Assembly: GCA_963830385.1 (NCBI GenBank)
Contig: CAWHMD010000005.1
Location: forward strand, 620,001 to 684,000
Length of the DNA stretch: 64,000 bases
Direction: 5' to 3'
DNA from: Bog-532 sp963830385
Lineage (GTDB): Bacteria > Actinomycetota > Actinomycetes > Streptosporangiales > Streptosporangiaceae
Shown here piece by piece: positions 1 to 8,993 of this stretch (position 1 is the first letter of the stretch; the number at the start of each line of letters is the position of its first letter). The notes under the pieces were generated by a model. The model was not told the DNA's origin, made no database searches, and saw nothing but the letters and a program-made list of their open reading frames with translations. Both the position numbers and the translations under genes were made by a program.

Positions 1-226
1 CGCCCTCGCTGATGAACTCGTTGCCGCCCGACTTCCGGCCGTTGGCCACCACCAGTACGATCAGCACGACCAGCAGCCCGGTGAAGTGGCGGCCGCTGCG
101 GACCAGCGGCGACAGCGGGTGCAGCCGGTGCCAGCCGGTCATGTCCCCGGGCGGCGTGATCGCGCGGTCGTCCGGCTGATCCGGCTCGTGGCCGGTGCCC
201 GGGTAGGACGGCAGCTGGCTGCTCAC
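1..226 (-). CDS. PH-domain membrane protein, N-terminal part (YdbT-like)
   Basis: Partial gene running off the left edge. It begins at a GTG (226-224) that overlaps the TGA of the upstream gene as GTGA, so the two are translationally coupled. The visible 75 residues are a polar N-terminus with 'GWHRLHPLSPLVRSG' followed by a hydrophobic stretch 'FTGLLVVLIVLVVAN', which fits the start of the larger, multi-domain partner in the bPH2 (YdbS/YdbT) pairs. The family call rests mostly on the neighbour and on this opening; the PH domains themselves are outside the window. Confidence 0.6.
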   Translation of the reverse strand, partial: MSSQLPSYPGTGHEPDQPDDRAITPPGDMTGWHRLHPLSPLVRSGRHFTGLLVVLIVLVVANGRKSGGNEFISEG

Positions 227-732
227 AGGCCGGCCGCCTGGGCCTCACCGAGCTGGGCGAGCTGGTCGCGCAGCCTCGAGGCCTCGGCCCGTTCCAGGCC
301 GGGGATGCGGGCGTCGCTGGCGGCGGCCGCGGTGTGCATCCGCACCGTGGCCAGGCCCAGGCTGCGCTCGACGGGGCCCGCGGTGACGTCGATGAACTGC
401 ATCCGCCCGTACGGCACGACCGACTGGCGGCGGATCAGCACCCCGCGCCGCACCATCAGGTCGTCGTCGCGTTCGGCGTAGGACCAGGCCGCGACCCGGC
501 GGGCGACGAACCACTCCCCCACCAGCCCGGCCGCCGCCAGCACCAGCGCGACGACCAGCCCGATGACCGCGCTGCCCGCCAGCCCGCCGATCAGGCCGCC
601 GACGGCAGCGATCGGCAGCGTGCCCGCCGCGACCTGGATCCGCCGGGCCCGGAGCAGCCGCGGTGACGGCCGCTGCCAGTCCAAACTGTCATCCCCCGTG
701 TCCGGCCGCAGGCCGGTGTCCCCTGCCGTCAT
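223..732 (-). CDS. bPH2-domain membrane protein (YdbS-like)
   Basis: 169 residues. Two adjacent hydrophobic segments (roughly residues 35-70) are followed by a bacterial PH-like domain with 'RRGVLIRRQSVVPYGRMQ' and 'VERSLGLATVRMHTA', the signature of the bPH2/DUF304 family. Such proteins are membrane anchored with the PH domain cytosolic; their ligand is not established. The start at 732 is preferred over an upstream ATG at 801 because GGAGGA lies about 10 bases ahead of it. It forms an operon with the overlapping gene to the left. Confidence 0.8.
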   Translation of the reverse strand: MTAGDTGLRPDTGDDSLDWQRPSPRLLRARRIQVAAGTLPIAAVGGLIGGLAGSAVIGLVVALVLAAAGLVGEWFVARRVAAWSYAERDDDLMVRRGVLIRRQSVVPYGRMQFIDVTAGPVERSLGLATVRMHTAAAASDARIPGLERAEASRLRDQLAQLGEAQAAGL

Positions 733-803
733 CGCCGACGGTCCTCCCGTGGTGGGATTGTCCGTTTTACCGGTCTTTGTGCCAGCGATTTTGCCCGGCA
801 CCC

Positions 804-842
804 GGCTAGCGAAACAGGCTAGCGGAACCGGTTAGCGGAACT
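804..842. repeat. 13-bp tandem repeat x3 at a gene 3' end
   Basis: Three consecutive near-identical units of the form GGCTAGCGGAACC occupy 804-816, 817-829 and 830-842. The third unit contains the stop codon of the TIGR03086 gene on the minus strand, and the other two repeat a stop-like triplet beyond it. This looks like replication slippage over the gene end. Confidence 0.75.
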
Positions 843-1431
843 TGGCCGGCGCCCAGGTGAGGTCGCGGCCGGCCAGCGCGAGCACCTGATCCAGGGCCGG
901 AGCGTCGGCGGACGTGGAGCGGGACGGGCCGAACGCCACCTCCTCGCCGGCCGGGGCGTCGGGGCTGGCGAACAGGTCGAGGAACGAGCGGGCCGCCCGT
1001 ACCGCGGCCGGGTCGGGCCGGAACGGCTGGCCGGTGGCCTGGGCCAGGTCCCAGCCGTGCACGACCAGCTCGTCGGCCAGGGTGACACCGACCATGTTCG
1101 CGGGCGTGTCCATGGCCGCGATCCGGGTGTCGCCGTCCCAGGCGCCCGGCTGCGACCAGGCCGCCGCCAGCGTTTCCAGGTCCTGGGGGATGCGGGTGCG
1201 CCAGTCGGCGGGCAGCCGGGCCGCGTCCCCGGGAGCGGGCTGACCGGTCAGCGGGCCGCGGTCCTTGCGGGCGGCGGCGGCGAACGCGAGGGCCAGCGTG
1301 CCGATGTGCTCGAGCAGGTCCCCCACCCGGTACGCCGGGCACGGGGTGGGCGCCTCGCGCTGAGCGTCATCGACGCCGGTGACCAGGGCTGCCAGTTGCC
1401 GGGCCGCGGGCCCGAAGTCGATTGGTTCCAT
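832..1431 (-). CDS. TIGR03086-family DinB-like metal-binding protein
   Basis: About 199 residues. The opening 'MEPIDFGPAARQLAALV', the motif 'PTPCPAYRVGDLLEHIG' and the second motif 'ADELVVHGWDLAQATGQ' are the hallmarks of the TIGR03086/maleylpyruvate-isomerase N-terminal (DinB-like four-helix) family; the histidines in these two motifs normally bind a divalent metal. Many members act as thiol-dependent transferases, often with mycothiol, but the reaction here is unknown. Start taken at the ATG 1431 because family members begin there; a GTG at 1461 is also open. Lies just downstream of the response regulator in the same direction. Confidence 0.82.
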   Translation of the reverse strand: MEPIDFGPAARQLAALVTGVDDAQREAPTPCPAYRVGDLLEHIGTLALAFAAAARKDRGPLTGQPAPGDAARLPADWRTRIPQDLETLAAAWSQPGAWDGDTRIAAMDTPANMVGVTLADELVVHGWDLAQATGQPFRPDPAAVRAARSFLDLFASPDAPAGEEVAFGPSRSTSADAPALDQVLALAGRDLTWAPAKFR

Positions 1432-1473
1432 GCCAGTTGTGACGACGCAGCGGCCGGTCACTCATCGGCCGGG

Positions 1474-2127
1474 CTAGTCGGTCACCGACCGCAGGTAGGC
1501 CAGCACCGCCCGCACCCGGTTGTTGTCAGTGTCGGTCGCTTCCAGCCCGAGCTTGGCGAACACACTGGTGACGTGGGCTTCGACGGTGCGCGGGGACAGG
1601 AACAGGTCCTTGGCGATGCCCACGTTGGAGCGGCCCTCGGCCATCCGGCTGAGCACCTCCCGCTCCCGCGGGTTGAGGGTGTCGATGGTGCCGCTGGTCC
1701 GGCGGCGCTGCAGCAGGCGGCGGACGACGGCCGGGTCAATCACGGTCTCCCCGGCCGCGATCCGTTCCAGCGCCGCGACCAGGCCCTGGGCGTCGGTGAC
1801 GGTGTCCTTCAGCAGGTAGCCGACGCCGTGGCCGACCGCGTCGATCAGCGTGCCGGCGTAGCTGGCCTCCGCGTAGGTGGAGAGCACGAGGATGCCGACG
1901 CCGGGGTCCCAGGCCCGGATGGCGGCCGCGGTCTCGATGCCCTCGCCGGTGTAGGTGGGCGGCATCCGCAGGTCGAGGATGACCGCGTCCGGCGGGTCGG
2001 GGACGATGTTGCCCATCAGCTCGTCACCGGACGAGGCCTGGCTGGTGACCTGGACCCCGGACGCCCGCAGCAGCAGTTCGAGCCCGCTGCGGAAGAGCGC
2101 GGAGTCGTCGGCCAGCGCTACCCGCAC
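1474..2127 (-). CDS. NarL/FixJ-type response regulator
   Basis: 217 residues. N-terminal receiver domain with acidic pocket D7/D8 and phospho-acceptor D52 in 'AVILDLRMPP', and conserved K around residue 108 in 'YLLKDTV'. The C-terminal GerE/LuxR helix-turn-helix covers roughly 150-210 ('LNPREREVLSRMAEGRSN', 'LFLSPRTVEAHVTSVF'). The GTG start at 2127 overlaps the end of the histidine-kinase gene by 10 bases (GTGCGGGTAG), the usual arrangement of a cognate two-component pair. Target genes cannot be read from the window. Confidence 0.93.
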   Translation of the reverse strand: MRVALADDSALFRSGLELLLRASGVQVTSQASSGDELMGNIVPDPPDAVILDLRMPPTYTGEGIETAAAIRAWDPGVGILVLSTYAEASYAGTLIDAVGHGVGYLLKDTVTDAQGLVAALERIAAGETVIDPAVVRRLLQRRRTSGTIDTLNPREREVLSRMAEGRSNVGIAKDLFLSPRTVEAHVTSVFAKLGLEATDTDNNRVRAVLAYLRSVTD

Positions 2128-3986
2128 GGGATCCTCAGCTGCACCCGGGTGCCCCGACCGGGCGGGCTGGCGATGACCGCCTCGCCGCCGGCCGCGGCCG
2201 CCCGGTCCATGATGTTGGCCAGGCCGTGGCCGGTGAGGTCGGCGCCGCCCACCCCGTCGTCGGCGATGTCCATGGCCAGCTCGTCGTGGGCCAGGCTCAC
2301 GGTCACCGTGACCACGCTGGCGTGCGCGTGCTTGACCGCGTTGGCGAGCGCCTCGCAGGCCACGAAGTAGGCGGTGGCCTCGATCGCGTCCGGCAGCCGG
2401 GCGGGCGAACCGGGGGTCAGCGGCCCGGGCGAGCCGTCCGCCGCGCCGGACACGTCGAGCCGGATCCGCACCGGCAGCCGGTCGGCCACCTCCTCCAGGG
2501 CCACCGCCAGGCCGCTGCGGACCAGGGTGGCGGGGTGGATGCCGTGGGCCAGGTCGCGCAGCTCGGCCAGGACCGCGGCCAGGTCGTCGCGGGCCCGGGC
2601 AAAGGCGGCCGCCGCGGCCGGGTCGTCGCTGGCGGCCACCGCCGCCGACAGCCGGGCGGCGAGGGCCAGCAGGTGCTGCTGGGCCCCGTCGTGCAGGTCC
2701 CGCTCCAGGCGCCGCCGCTCGGCCAGCGCCGCCTCGGCGAGCCGGGCGCGGGAGGCCCGGACGCTGTCCAGCTCGGCCTGGGCGGCCCGGGCCTGCAGCT
2801 GGGCGTTGCGCAGGGCCAGCTCGCTGGTGCGGACGGCCGCCTCGAACAGGCCCCGGTAACGGGCCAGGGTGGCGTCGGCGATGACCACCGCGATCGGGAT
2901 ACCCGCCTCGGTGCGGATCACCTCGACCAGCCGCTGGCCGGGCGCGGGCATGGGGACGGTGGCGGCCGGGCCGGCGGTGGGCACCCCCACCACCTCCAGG
3001 GTCGGGTCGTGCAGGGTCTGCTGGAGGGCGCCGCGCACCGCGAGCAGGTCGGCGCCGTCGGCCACCTGCGCGGTCAGCGCGGCCAGGTTGCGGGCCAGCA
3101 GCCCGCGCTGGATGACCGCGACCAGGAACGCCAGCGGCAGCAGGAAGTCGACCAGGCTCTCGGCCAGGAAGGCATCGGTCGGTCCCTCGGAGACGTTGGA
3201 GAACAGCTGGGCCACCGCGGTGACCGACGCGGCGGCCACGGCGGCCAGGCCGGCCGCGATGACCGGGGCGATGACGATGCGGTCCAGCCCCTTGACCTGG
3301 ATCAGCCGGCGGATCAGGAAGATGACCACGACCAGCGCGAACACGCCGTCACCGACATTTTCGAAAACCCTGAAAAGGTCGTTGAGCCCGGGAGCGTCGG
3401 TGATCGTGGGCCACCACGCGGCCGGCGAATAGCCGGTGCCGCCGGCGGTCGAAGTGACCACGACCAGGCTGCGGGTGACCAGCATCCAGCCTGCCAGCAG
3501 GCCGATGTAGGCACGCTCGACCCGGGTCAGCGCGGGCCGCGGGTAGCGCAGCACCGCGTAGGCGCCGAACACCCGGTCGATGCCGCCGAACACCACCGCG
3601 TAGACCGGCCACGGCCCGCCATCCCAGGCGTCCACGAAGTCGAGTGAGCGGAACACCCCGGCCAGGATCAGCGCCCAGGCCACACCGCGCTGGCCGTCCT
3701 CGCGGCGCAGCAGCAGCCCGGTGAGGATGAACGCCATCGACATGAACACGTTGACCGTGGCCAGCGTGGGCGTGTCCCGCCACATCGGCAGCTGGGCGAC
3801 CGTGTCGAGGGCGCCGAGAGCGGCCAGGGCAAGAGCGGCGGTCAGCCAGAAGCGGAGCCGGCCTGGCCGCGACAGGCCACCCGGAAGGGGCCGGCCAACC
3901 CAGCGCCGAACGCCCTGAACGGGCCGGCCGGGATGCTCGGAGGCGTGCTCCGGACGCACGGCAACGGCGCCTGCGTCTGCCTCCAC
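2118..3986 (-). CDS. Membrane sensor histidine kinase (HisKA_3 type)
   Basis: About 622 residues from the chosen GTG. The N-terminal half has eight or more hydrophobic segments, starting with 'FWLTAALALAALGALD'. It is followed by a linker/coiled coil and the HisKA_3 dimerisation box 'RRRLERDLHDGAQQHLLAL' with the phospho-acceptor His. The HATPase domain shows the N box 'EALANAVKHAHAS' and G boxes 'DIADDGVGGADLTGHGLANI' and 'GRGTRVQL'. It phosphorylates the response regulator encoded immediately downstream (10-base overlap). The frame is open to 4217, but residues before about 3986 are Arg/Pro-rich without membrane character. GTGs at 3986 and nearby are the plausible starts and none has a strong ribosome site. 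Confidence 0.88.
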   Translation of the reverse strand: MEADAGAVAVRPEHASEHPGRPVQGVRRWVGRPLPGGLSRPGRLRFWLTAALALAALGALDTVAQLPMWRDTPTLATVNVFMSMAFILTGLLLRREDGQRGVAWALILAGVFRSLDFVDAWDGGPWPVYAVVFGGIDRVFGAYAVLRYPRPALTRVERAYIGLLAGWMLVTRSLVVVTSTAGGTGYSPAAWWPTITDAPGLNDLFRVFENVGDGVFALVVVIFLIRRLIQVKGLDRIVIAPVIAAGLAAVAAASVTAVAQLFSNVSEGPTDAFLAESLVDFLLPLAFLVAVIQRGLLARNLAALTAQVADGADLLAVRGALQQTLHDPTLEVVGVPTAGPAATVPMPAPGQRLVEVIRTEAGIPIAVVIADATLARYRGLFEAAVRTSELALRNAQLQARAAQAELDSVRASRARLAEAALAERRRLERDLHDGAQQHLLALAARLSAAVAASDDPAAAAAFARARDDLAAVLAELRDLAHGIHPATLVRSGLAVALEEVADRLPVRIRLDVSGAADGSPGPLTPGSPARLPDAIEATAYFVACEALANAVKHAHASVVTVTVSLAHDELAMDIADDGVGGADLTGHGLANIMDRAAAAGGEAVIASPPGRGTRVQLRIPCG

Positions 3987-4367
3987 GCCGCCATTATCGT
4001 CTGGCCGGCGGATACCGCGCAGGCGGTTGTCAAGAGGGAAACCCCGCGCCGATGCCGGTGCTTTCCACGATCCCAAATCGCGCCTGGTCACGCACACTGG
4101 AGGGCGTGTACGTCCGGCAACCGGACAGGAACAGGCTGCGGTCACCGTGGCCCGCGGATCGGATGGCATGGAGGGGAGTCCTCCGGGCCGCCCGGCCGGT
4201 TGCCATCGAGCGTTCACGTCGCCGAAGAGCAGGCGAACCGTCAGTATGACGTGAGCTGGGGGGCGCCGCCCGCCGAGGGAGATCAGGCGGGCGGGTCCAC
4301 CCGGAAGCCAGCACGGTCCGGAAGCCAGGCCGGAGAGCCGGGGCCGAATCGGCTCCCGCGGGTCGCC
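3987..4367. other. Intergenic gap, no gene recognised
   Basis: About 380 bases between the histidine kinase 5' end and the dodecin 3' end. Open frames exist on both strands, but none has a recognisable domain, convincing ribosome site or normal composition. The right end may include a 3' untranslated region of dodecin, and the left end is expected to hold the kinase promoter; no clear -10/-35 pair was identified. Confidence 0.5.
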
Positions 4368-4583
4368 TCAGTCAGGGTCATCCACCCGGAAGCCGACTTT
4401 CAGGGTCACCTGGAAATGGCTGAGCTCGTTGTTCTCGATGTGGCCGCGGATGTTGGTGACCTCGAACCAGTCCAGGTTGTGCAGGGTCCGGGCGGCCCGG
4501 GCGATGGCGCCCCTGATCGCGTCGTCCACGCTCACGGTCGAACTGCCGACAAGCTCGCTTATCGAATAGATGTGGTCAGCCAT
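4368..4583 (-). CDS. Dodecin-family flavin-binding protein
   Basis: 71 residues, the normal dodecin size. 'ISELVGSSTVSVDDAIRGAI' gives the first strand and helix, 'LDWFEVTNIRGHIENN' carries the conserved Trp that stacks on the flavin isoalloxazine ring, and 'FQVTLKVGFRV' is the last strand. Dodecins form hollow dodecamers that store or buffer flavin. The start at 4583 is the second of two in-frame ATGs; AAGGG sits six bases ahead of it but abuts the first ATG. Stands alone, divergent from the protease gene. Confidence 0.92.
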   Translation of the reverse strand: MADHIYSISELVGSSTVSVDDAIRGAIARAARTLHNLDWFEVTNIRGHIENNELSHFQVTLKVGFRVDDPD

Positions 4584-4639
4584 GGTCATCCCTTCGTTGC
4601 GGTGCCGGTAGCGATCTACCCCCGGACTCCGCCGGGGAA

Positions 4640-4786
4640 AACACCGTGGGTAACGGGCGTGACGTTGCGTTTCTGTGACCTCATTAAGTTATCTGTTATC
4701 TCTTGAAACTTTTACTTGGCTTCAGTTGAATTCTCTCTGATCGCGCGTTGTGCGCCTTCCGGGCCTGATCCCCTGCGGAAGGAACC
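4640..4786 (+). promoter_or_regulatory. AT-rich leader of the secreted protease gene
   Basis: The stretch 4670-4745 is much more AT-rich than its surroundings and contains TTGAAACTTTTACTT-like boxes, consistent with the promoter of the protease gene. GAAGGAACC lies directly before the ATG at 4787 and gives a good ribosome site. Exact promoter elements are not certain. Confidence 0.45.
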
Positions 4787-7700
4787 ATGAGAAGATCCCC
4801 CCACGTCATCGGCATCGCGGCTGGTGCGTCCCTCGCGTGCGTGCTGGCCGGCGCCGCGACCGCTACCGCGGCGACCTCGGCGGGCACCCCGCCCACGTCG
4901 GCCGCCAAGTCCGCATCACCCGTCATCGTCATCATGAACAACCAGTCCGGCAGCGCGTCGGCTACCGAGTCCCCGGTGATCTCGCAGGTCAAGGCGGCTG
5001 GTGGCACAAACGTCATCGGGTACAGCGCGGTCGCCTCGTTCGCCGCCACGGTCTCCCCGGCCGAGGCCGCGTCGCTGGCCGCCAACCCGGCGGTCGCCTC
5101 GGTCGTGCCGGACCAGAAGATCAGCGTCACCCCGTCGACGGCCAGCCAGGTGCCGGCCAAGCCGACCGGGCCGGCCACCGGTGGCAGCTCCCCGGCGTCC
5201 AGCATCTGCGGCACCGCTTCCAAGCCGCTGCTGCCCGAGGACCTGACCACGACCCACGCCAACGAGGCGCACGCCCAGGGCGTCACCGGCGCCGGCGTGA
5301 CCGTGGCGTGGATCGCCGACGGCCTGGACCCGAACAACCCCGACTTCATCCGGAACGGCAAGTCCATCTTCAAGGACTACGTGGACTTCTCCGGCAGCGG
5401 CCCCAACACCCAGACCGGCGGGGAAGAGGCGTTCGGCGACGCCTCGATGATCGCGGCGCAGGGCAACCAGACCTACGACCTGTCGGACTACAACAACCCG
5501 GCCTACCCGCTGCCGAAGGGCTGTGACATCAAGATCGAGGGCATGGCCCCCGGCGCGTCGCTGATCGGGCTCAAGGCCGGCGGCGAGCTGCTCCCCAACT
5601 CGGCGATCCTGCAGTCCATCGACTACGCGATCACGCACGGGGCCAACGTCATCAACGAGTCGTTCGGCGGCAACGTCTACTCCGACAACAACGCCCGTGA
5701 CACCATCCAGCTGTTCGATGACGCGGCCGTCCGGCACGGCATCACCGTCACCGTGTCGACCGGCGACGCCGGCGTCTCGGGCACCCAGGGCAGCCCGTCG
5801 ACCGACCCGAACGTGATCTCGGCGGGCGCGTCGACCGACTTCCAGAGCTATGTGCAGACCGGCTACGCCGGCGCGCGCACGTTCTCCAACGGCAAGTGGG
5901 TCAGCAACAACATCTCGGCGCTGTCCTCGGGCGGGATCAGCCAGGGCGGCCAGGTCCCCGACCTGGTGGCCCCGGGCGAGGCCGACTGGGCGCTGTGCTC
6001 GACCAACACCGCCATCTTCACCGAGTGTGTGAACTACAACGGCAAGCCCACCCCGATCCTGCTGTTCGGCGGGACCAGCGAATCGTCGCCGGTCACCGCG
6101 GGCGCGGCGGCGCTGGTCATCCAGGCTTTCCGGCAGACCCACCACGGCCAGTCCCCGTCCCCGGCGCTGGTCAAGCAGTTCCTGACCGGCACCGCGACGG
6201 ACCTGGACCTGCCCGCCTCCGAGCAGGGCTCGGGGCTGCTGAACGCCGACGCGGCGGTGCAGGCGGCCGAGCACTACCGGGGCAGCACTGGCAGCAGCCA
6301 GCCCGGGAAGGTGGTCACCTCGCCGACCCAGAAGCTGCTGACCGGCGCGCCCGGCGCGGCCGTGAGCACCAGCCTGGCGGTCACCAACGACAGCAGCAAG
6401 ACCGCCAAGGTCGCGCTGGGCACCCGCGGCTACGCCAGCACGTCCAGCTACCAGGCCAACGTGGCGCTGAACGCGGCGTCCGACCCGACGTTCCCCTACC
6501 CGACCAACGGCCTGCCGTGGGCCTACAAGAAGGTCACGTTCCACGTGAACGGGGGCGCGACGCGGCTGGCGGTGACGATCGACTGGAAGGGTGATCCCGA
6601 AGGGGTGCCGGGCGGCTCGGTGGTCCGGCTCACGCTGATCGGCCCGGACGGTGCGTTCGTGACCAACACCCGGCCGCAGGGCGGCACCGTGTCGGCCAAC
6701 TACGGGCTGGTCGACGTGGCCCACCCGCAGGGTGGCACCTGGACGGCGGTGCTGTACACGCCGACCAAGGCGGCGGCCGTGGCCGGCCAGCCGCAGCCGT
6801 TCACCGGCAACGTCATCCTGAACGCCACCACCCAGAACGCGGTGGCGGAGGGCTCGGTCAGCCCGTCCTCGCTCACGCTGGGGCCGGGGCAGACCGGGTA
6901 CGCCCAGCTGCGTACCCACATCGACGGCACCAAGGGCGACACCGCCGAGAACGTGACGGTGTCGGCCCCGGGCCAGCAGTCGTCGGTGCCGGTCGTGCTG
7001 CGGCCGGTGATCCCGGTCAGCGGCGGCAAGGGCACGTTCACCGGCACCATCAACGGCGGCAACGCCCGGGCCTTGGCTCCGACGCAGACCAACACCTACT
7101 CGTTCAACGTGCCGAAGGGTGAGAAGGACCTGAACGTCGGGGTGCACCTCAGCTCCGACCCGAACGTCCTGATCGAGGGCGCGCTGATCGACCCCGACGG
7201 TGAGACCGTCGACGTCGACACCAACGCCACCTCGGTCAACTCGACCACCGGGGTGGTCACCAGCGGGCCCGACCTGCAGCTGGTGCAGAACGCCCCCGAG
7301 CACGGGCAGTGGCGGTTCGTGCTGATCGTGGTGGACCCGGTGAGCGGCGCCGAGGTGTCGCAGAACTTCACCGGCACGATCGGCTTCAACGAGGCCAAGG
7401 TGTCGTCGAACCTGCCGTCGAGCACCAGCACCACGCTGGCGGCCGGCCAGGCCAGCAGCTTCTCGGTCAGCTACACCAACCCGGGCTCGGTGGCCGAGCC
7501 GGTGCAGGCCGACCCGCGACTGCAGGCCAGCACGAACGTCGCGCTGGCCTCGCTGTCCGGCACGAACACGATCACGCTGCCGGTCAGCGTGACCAACCTC
7601 GGCGACGAGCCGTTCTACCTGGTGCCCCCGGGTACCAGCCAGCTCACGGTGGCGGCGACGTCCAGCACACCGGCCCAGCTGGAGCTGAACGGCCCGCTCG

Positions 7701-8191
7701 GGGAGCCGGACGTGTTCGGCGACCTCGGTGCGGCTCAGGCCGGCAACCTGACCTCGGTGGCGCGGGTCACCGAGGCCGGCGGCCGGCACCAGGTGGCGCG
7801 CGGTCTGTGGGGCACGTTCGTCCAGCAGATCGGGCCGTTCACGGACGCGGGCGCCCCGGCCGGGACCAGCACGCTGGCCGCGACCGCGGTGACCCAGCCG
7901 CTGGACCCGGCGGTGACCTCGGCGGCGGGCGACCCGTACGCGCCGGCCTTCACCGGGCAGGCCCCGACCGGCACCCCGGTCAACGTCAACCCGGGCCAGA
8001 CCGGCTCGCTGAAGGTCACGATCACCCCGGCCGGCAAGTCCGGGACCGTCGTGCACGGTGTGCTCTACCTGGTCACGTCGGCGTTCACCGGCTCCGGGCT
8101 GGTCGGCAACGCCGCCGCGGGCGGGCTGGGGGCGGTGGACACCAGCGGGGACGTGCTCGCCGCGGTGCCGTACACCTACACCATCAAGTAA
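4787..8191 (+). CDS. Large secreted subtilisin-fold (S8-like) serine peptidase with sedolisin-like active-site residues
   Basis: 1134 residues. A Sec signal peptide (about 1-32, 'ASLACVLAGAATATAA') precedes a propeptide with repeated 'VASVVPDQKI'-type inhibitor I9 features. The peptidase core shows 'VAWIADGLD' (D178), 'ESFGG', 'VTVSTGDAG' (D327) and 'FGGTSESSPVTAG' (nucleophile S431). The usual HGTH histidine box is absent. In its place is 'GGEEAFGDAS', with E214 and D218 spaced four residues apart as in sedolisins, and the oxyanion Asn is replaced by D327, again as in sedolisins. The C-terminal ~650 residues are beta-rich repeats with Ser/Thr/Gly linkers, probably adhesion or substrate-binding modules. 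Monocistronic, followed by a strong hairpin. Probably an exported protease. Confidence 0.88.
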   Translation: MRRSPHVIGIAAGASLACVLAGAATATAATSAGTPPTSAAKSASPVIVIMNNQSGSASATESPVISQVKAAGGTNVIGYSAVASFAATVSPAEAASLAANPAVASVVPDQKISVTPSTASQVPAKPTGPATGGSSPASSICGTASKPLLPEDLTTTHANEAHAQGVTGAGVTVAWIADGLDPNNPDFIRNGKSIFKDYVDFSGSGPNTQTGGEEAFGDASMIAAQGNQTYDLSDYNNPAYPLPKGCDIKIEGMAPGASLIGLKAGGELLPNSAILQSIDYAITHGANVINESFGGNVYSDNNARDTIQLFDDAAVRHGITVTVSTGDAGVSGTQGSPSTDPNVISAGASTDFQSYVQTGYAGARTFSNGKWVSNNISALSSGGISQGGQVPDLVAPGEADWALCSTNTAIFTECVNYNGKPTPILLFGGTSESSPVTAGAAALVIQAFRQTHHGQSPSPALVKQFLTGTATDLDLPASEQGSGLLNADAAVQAAEHYRGSTGSSQPGKVVTSPTQKLLTGAPGAAVSTSLAVTNDSSKTAKVALGTRGYASTSSYQANVALNAASDPTFPYPTNGLPWAYKKVTFHVNGGATRLAVTIDWKGDPEGVPGGSVVRLTLIGPDGAFVTNTRPQGGTVSANYGLVDVAHPQGGTWTAVLYTPTKAAAVAGQPQPFTGNVILNATTQNAVAEGSVSPSSLTLGPGQTGYAQLRTHIDGTKGDTAENVTVSAPGQQSSVPVVLRPVIPVSGGKGTFTGTINGGNARALAPTQTNTYSFNVPKGEKDLNVGVHLSSDPNVLIEGALIDPDGETVDVDTNATSVNSTTGVVTSGPDLQLVQNAPEHGQWRFVLIVVDPVSGAEVSQNFTGTIGFNEAKVSSNLPSSTSTTLAAGQASSFSVSYTNPGSVAEPVQADPRLQASTNVALASLSGTNTITLPVSVTNLGDEPFYLVPPGTSQLTVAATSSTPAQLELNGPLGEPDVFGDLGAAQAGNLTSVARVTEAGGRHQVARGLWGTFVQQIGPFTDAGAPAGTSTLAATAVTQPLDPAVTSAAGDPYAPAFTGQAPTGTPVNVNPGQTGSLKVTITPAGKSGTVVHGVLYLVTSAFTGSGLVGNAAAGGLGAVDTSGDVLAAVPYTYTIK

Positions 8192-8212
8192 GACCGTAGT
8201 TCGGCAATAGCG

Positions 8213-8242
8213 GTGGGGGCCGCCCGGCTGGGCGGCCCCCAC
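8213..8242. terminator. Bidirectional hairpin terminator
   Basis: Perfect 13-bp inverted repeat (GTGGGGGCCGCCC at 8213-8225, its complement at 8230-8242) with a four-base loop, 20 bases after the protease stop codon and before the end of the convergent HdeD gene. No T tract, as is common in GC-rich actinobacteria. Confidence 0.85.
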
Positions 8243-8265
8243 ACGCGTCTGCCGGTGGCCGCGCG

Positions 8266-8859
8266 TCAGTGGGTGGCGCGGCGGAGCTGCACGGCCACGG
8301 TGAGCTGGGTGACACCCAGCACCACCAGCCAGATGCCGGCCAGCACGGCCAGGGTCAGGATCGAGATCGCCGGCCAGACCAGCAGGACCAGGCCGGCGAT
8401 GATGCCGAGCACACCGGACAGCAGGCTGAGCCCCCGGCCGGGCATGTTCCGGTGCTCGGCGGCCGAGATGACCAGGCCGATGCCGTCGACCAGCCAGAAG
8501 ATCCCGAGCAGCAGGCCCAGCGACAGCAGCGTGATCACGATGTGGCGCAGCGCGTAGAAGCCGAGCAGCAGGCTCAGCACGCCGAGGATGGCCCACAGCA
8601 CCCGGGCGCCGCCGCTCTCGTCGCCGAACGTGACCGCACCGACCAGCCGGTAGATGCCCCACACGATCAGCTCGACGCCGAACAGCACCGCCAGTACCAG
8701 CAGCGTCGGCCCGGGCCAGGCCAGGGCGAGGACACCCGCCACGATCGAGACGACCCCGAAGAGGGCCGGCCACCACCAGGCCCGGCCCACCTGGGCCATG
8801 CGATCGTGAACGTCGTCGCTGCCACCTCTGCCGACGTTGCGAAATCCCATCCGGTTCAC
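8266..8859 (-). CDS. HdeD-like (DUF308) membrane protein
   Basis: 197 residues with six predicted membrane helices in three pairs, each with the repeating hydrophobic pattern of the HdeD/DUF308 family ('FGVVSIVAGVLALAWPGPT', 'ILGVLSLLLGFYAL', 'SGVLGIIAGLVLLVWP'). HdeD of enterobacteria is linked to acid resistance; the role in actinobacteria is unknown. Start uncertain: the frame opens with GTG at 8859 and an ATG follows at 8850. Convergent with the protease gene. Confidence 0.88.
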   Translation of the reverse strand: MNRMGFRNVGRGGSDDVHDRMAQVGRAWWWPALFGVVSIVAGVLALAWPGPTLLVLAVLFGVELIVWGIYRLVGAVTFGDESGGARVLWAILGVLSLLLGFYALRHIVITLLSLGLLLGIFWLVDGIGLVISAAEHRNMPGRGLSLLSGVLGIIAGLVLLVWPAISILTLAVLAGIWLVVLGVTQLTVAVQLRRATH

Positions 8860-8993
8860 CAGCCACCACCATCCCGATTAAGCGCAGTCTCAATGACAAG
8901 CGGCACTGATCTGAGCGGTCTTCAGCCCCGGATGATCATGTACCCGGGGCTCGCGGGCGGCAATCAGAGGTACAGGCGTGGCTGGGCGGCTGG

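Noticed and set aside
4916..8899. 1327-codon minus-strand open frame opposite the secreted protease
   Set aside because: Low-information Arg/Gly/Ala-rich sequence with no domain; the plus strand has a signal peptide and clear peptidase motifs. Typical GC-driven shadow frame.
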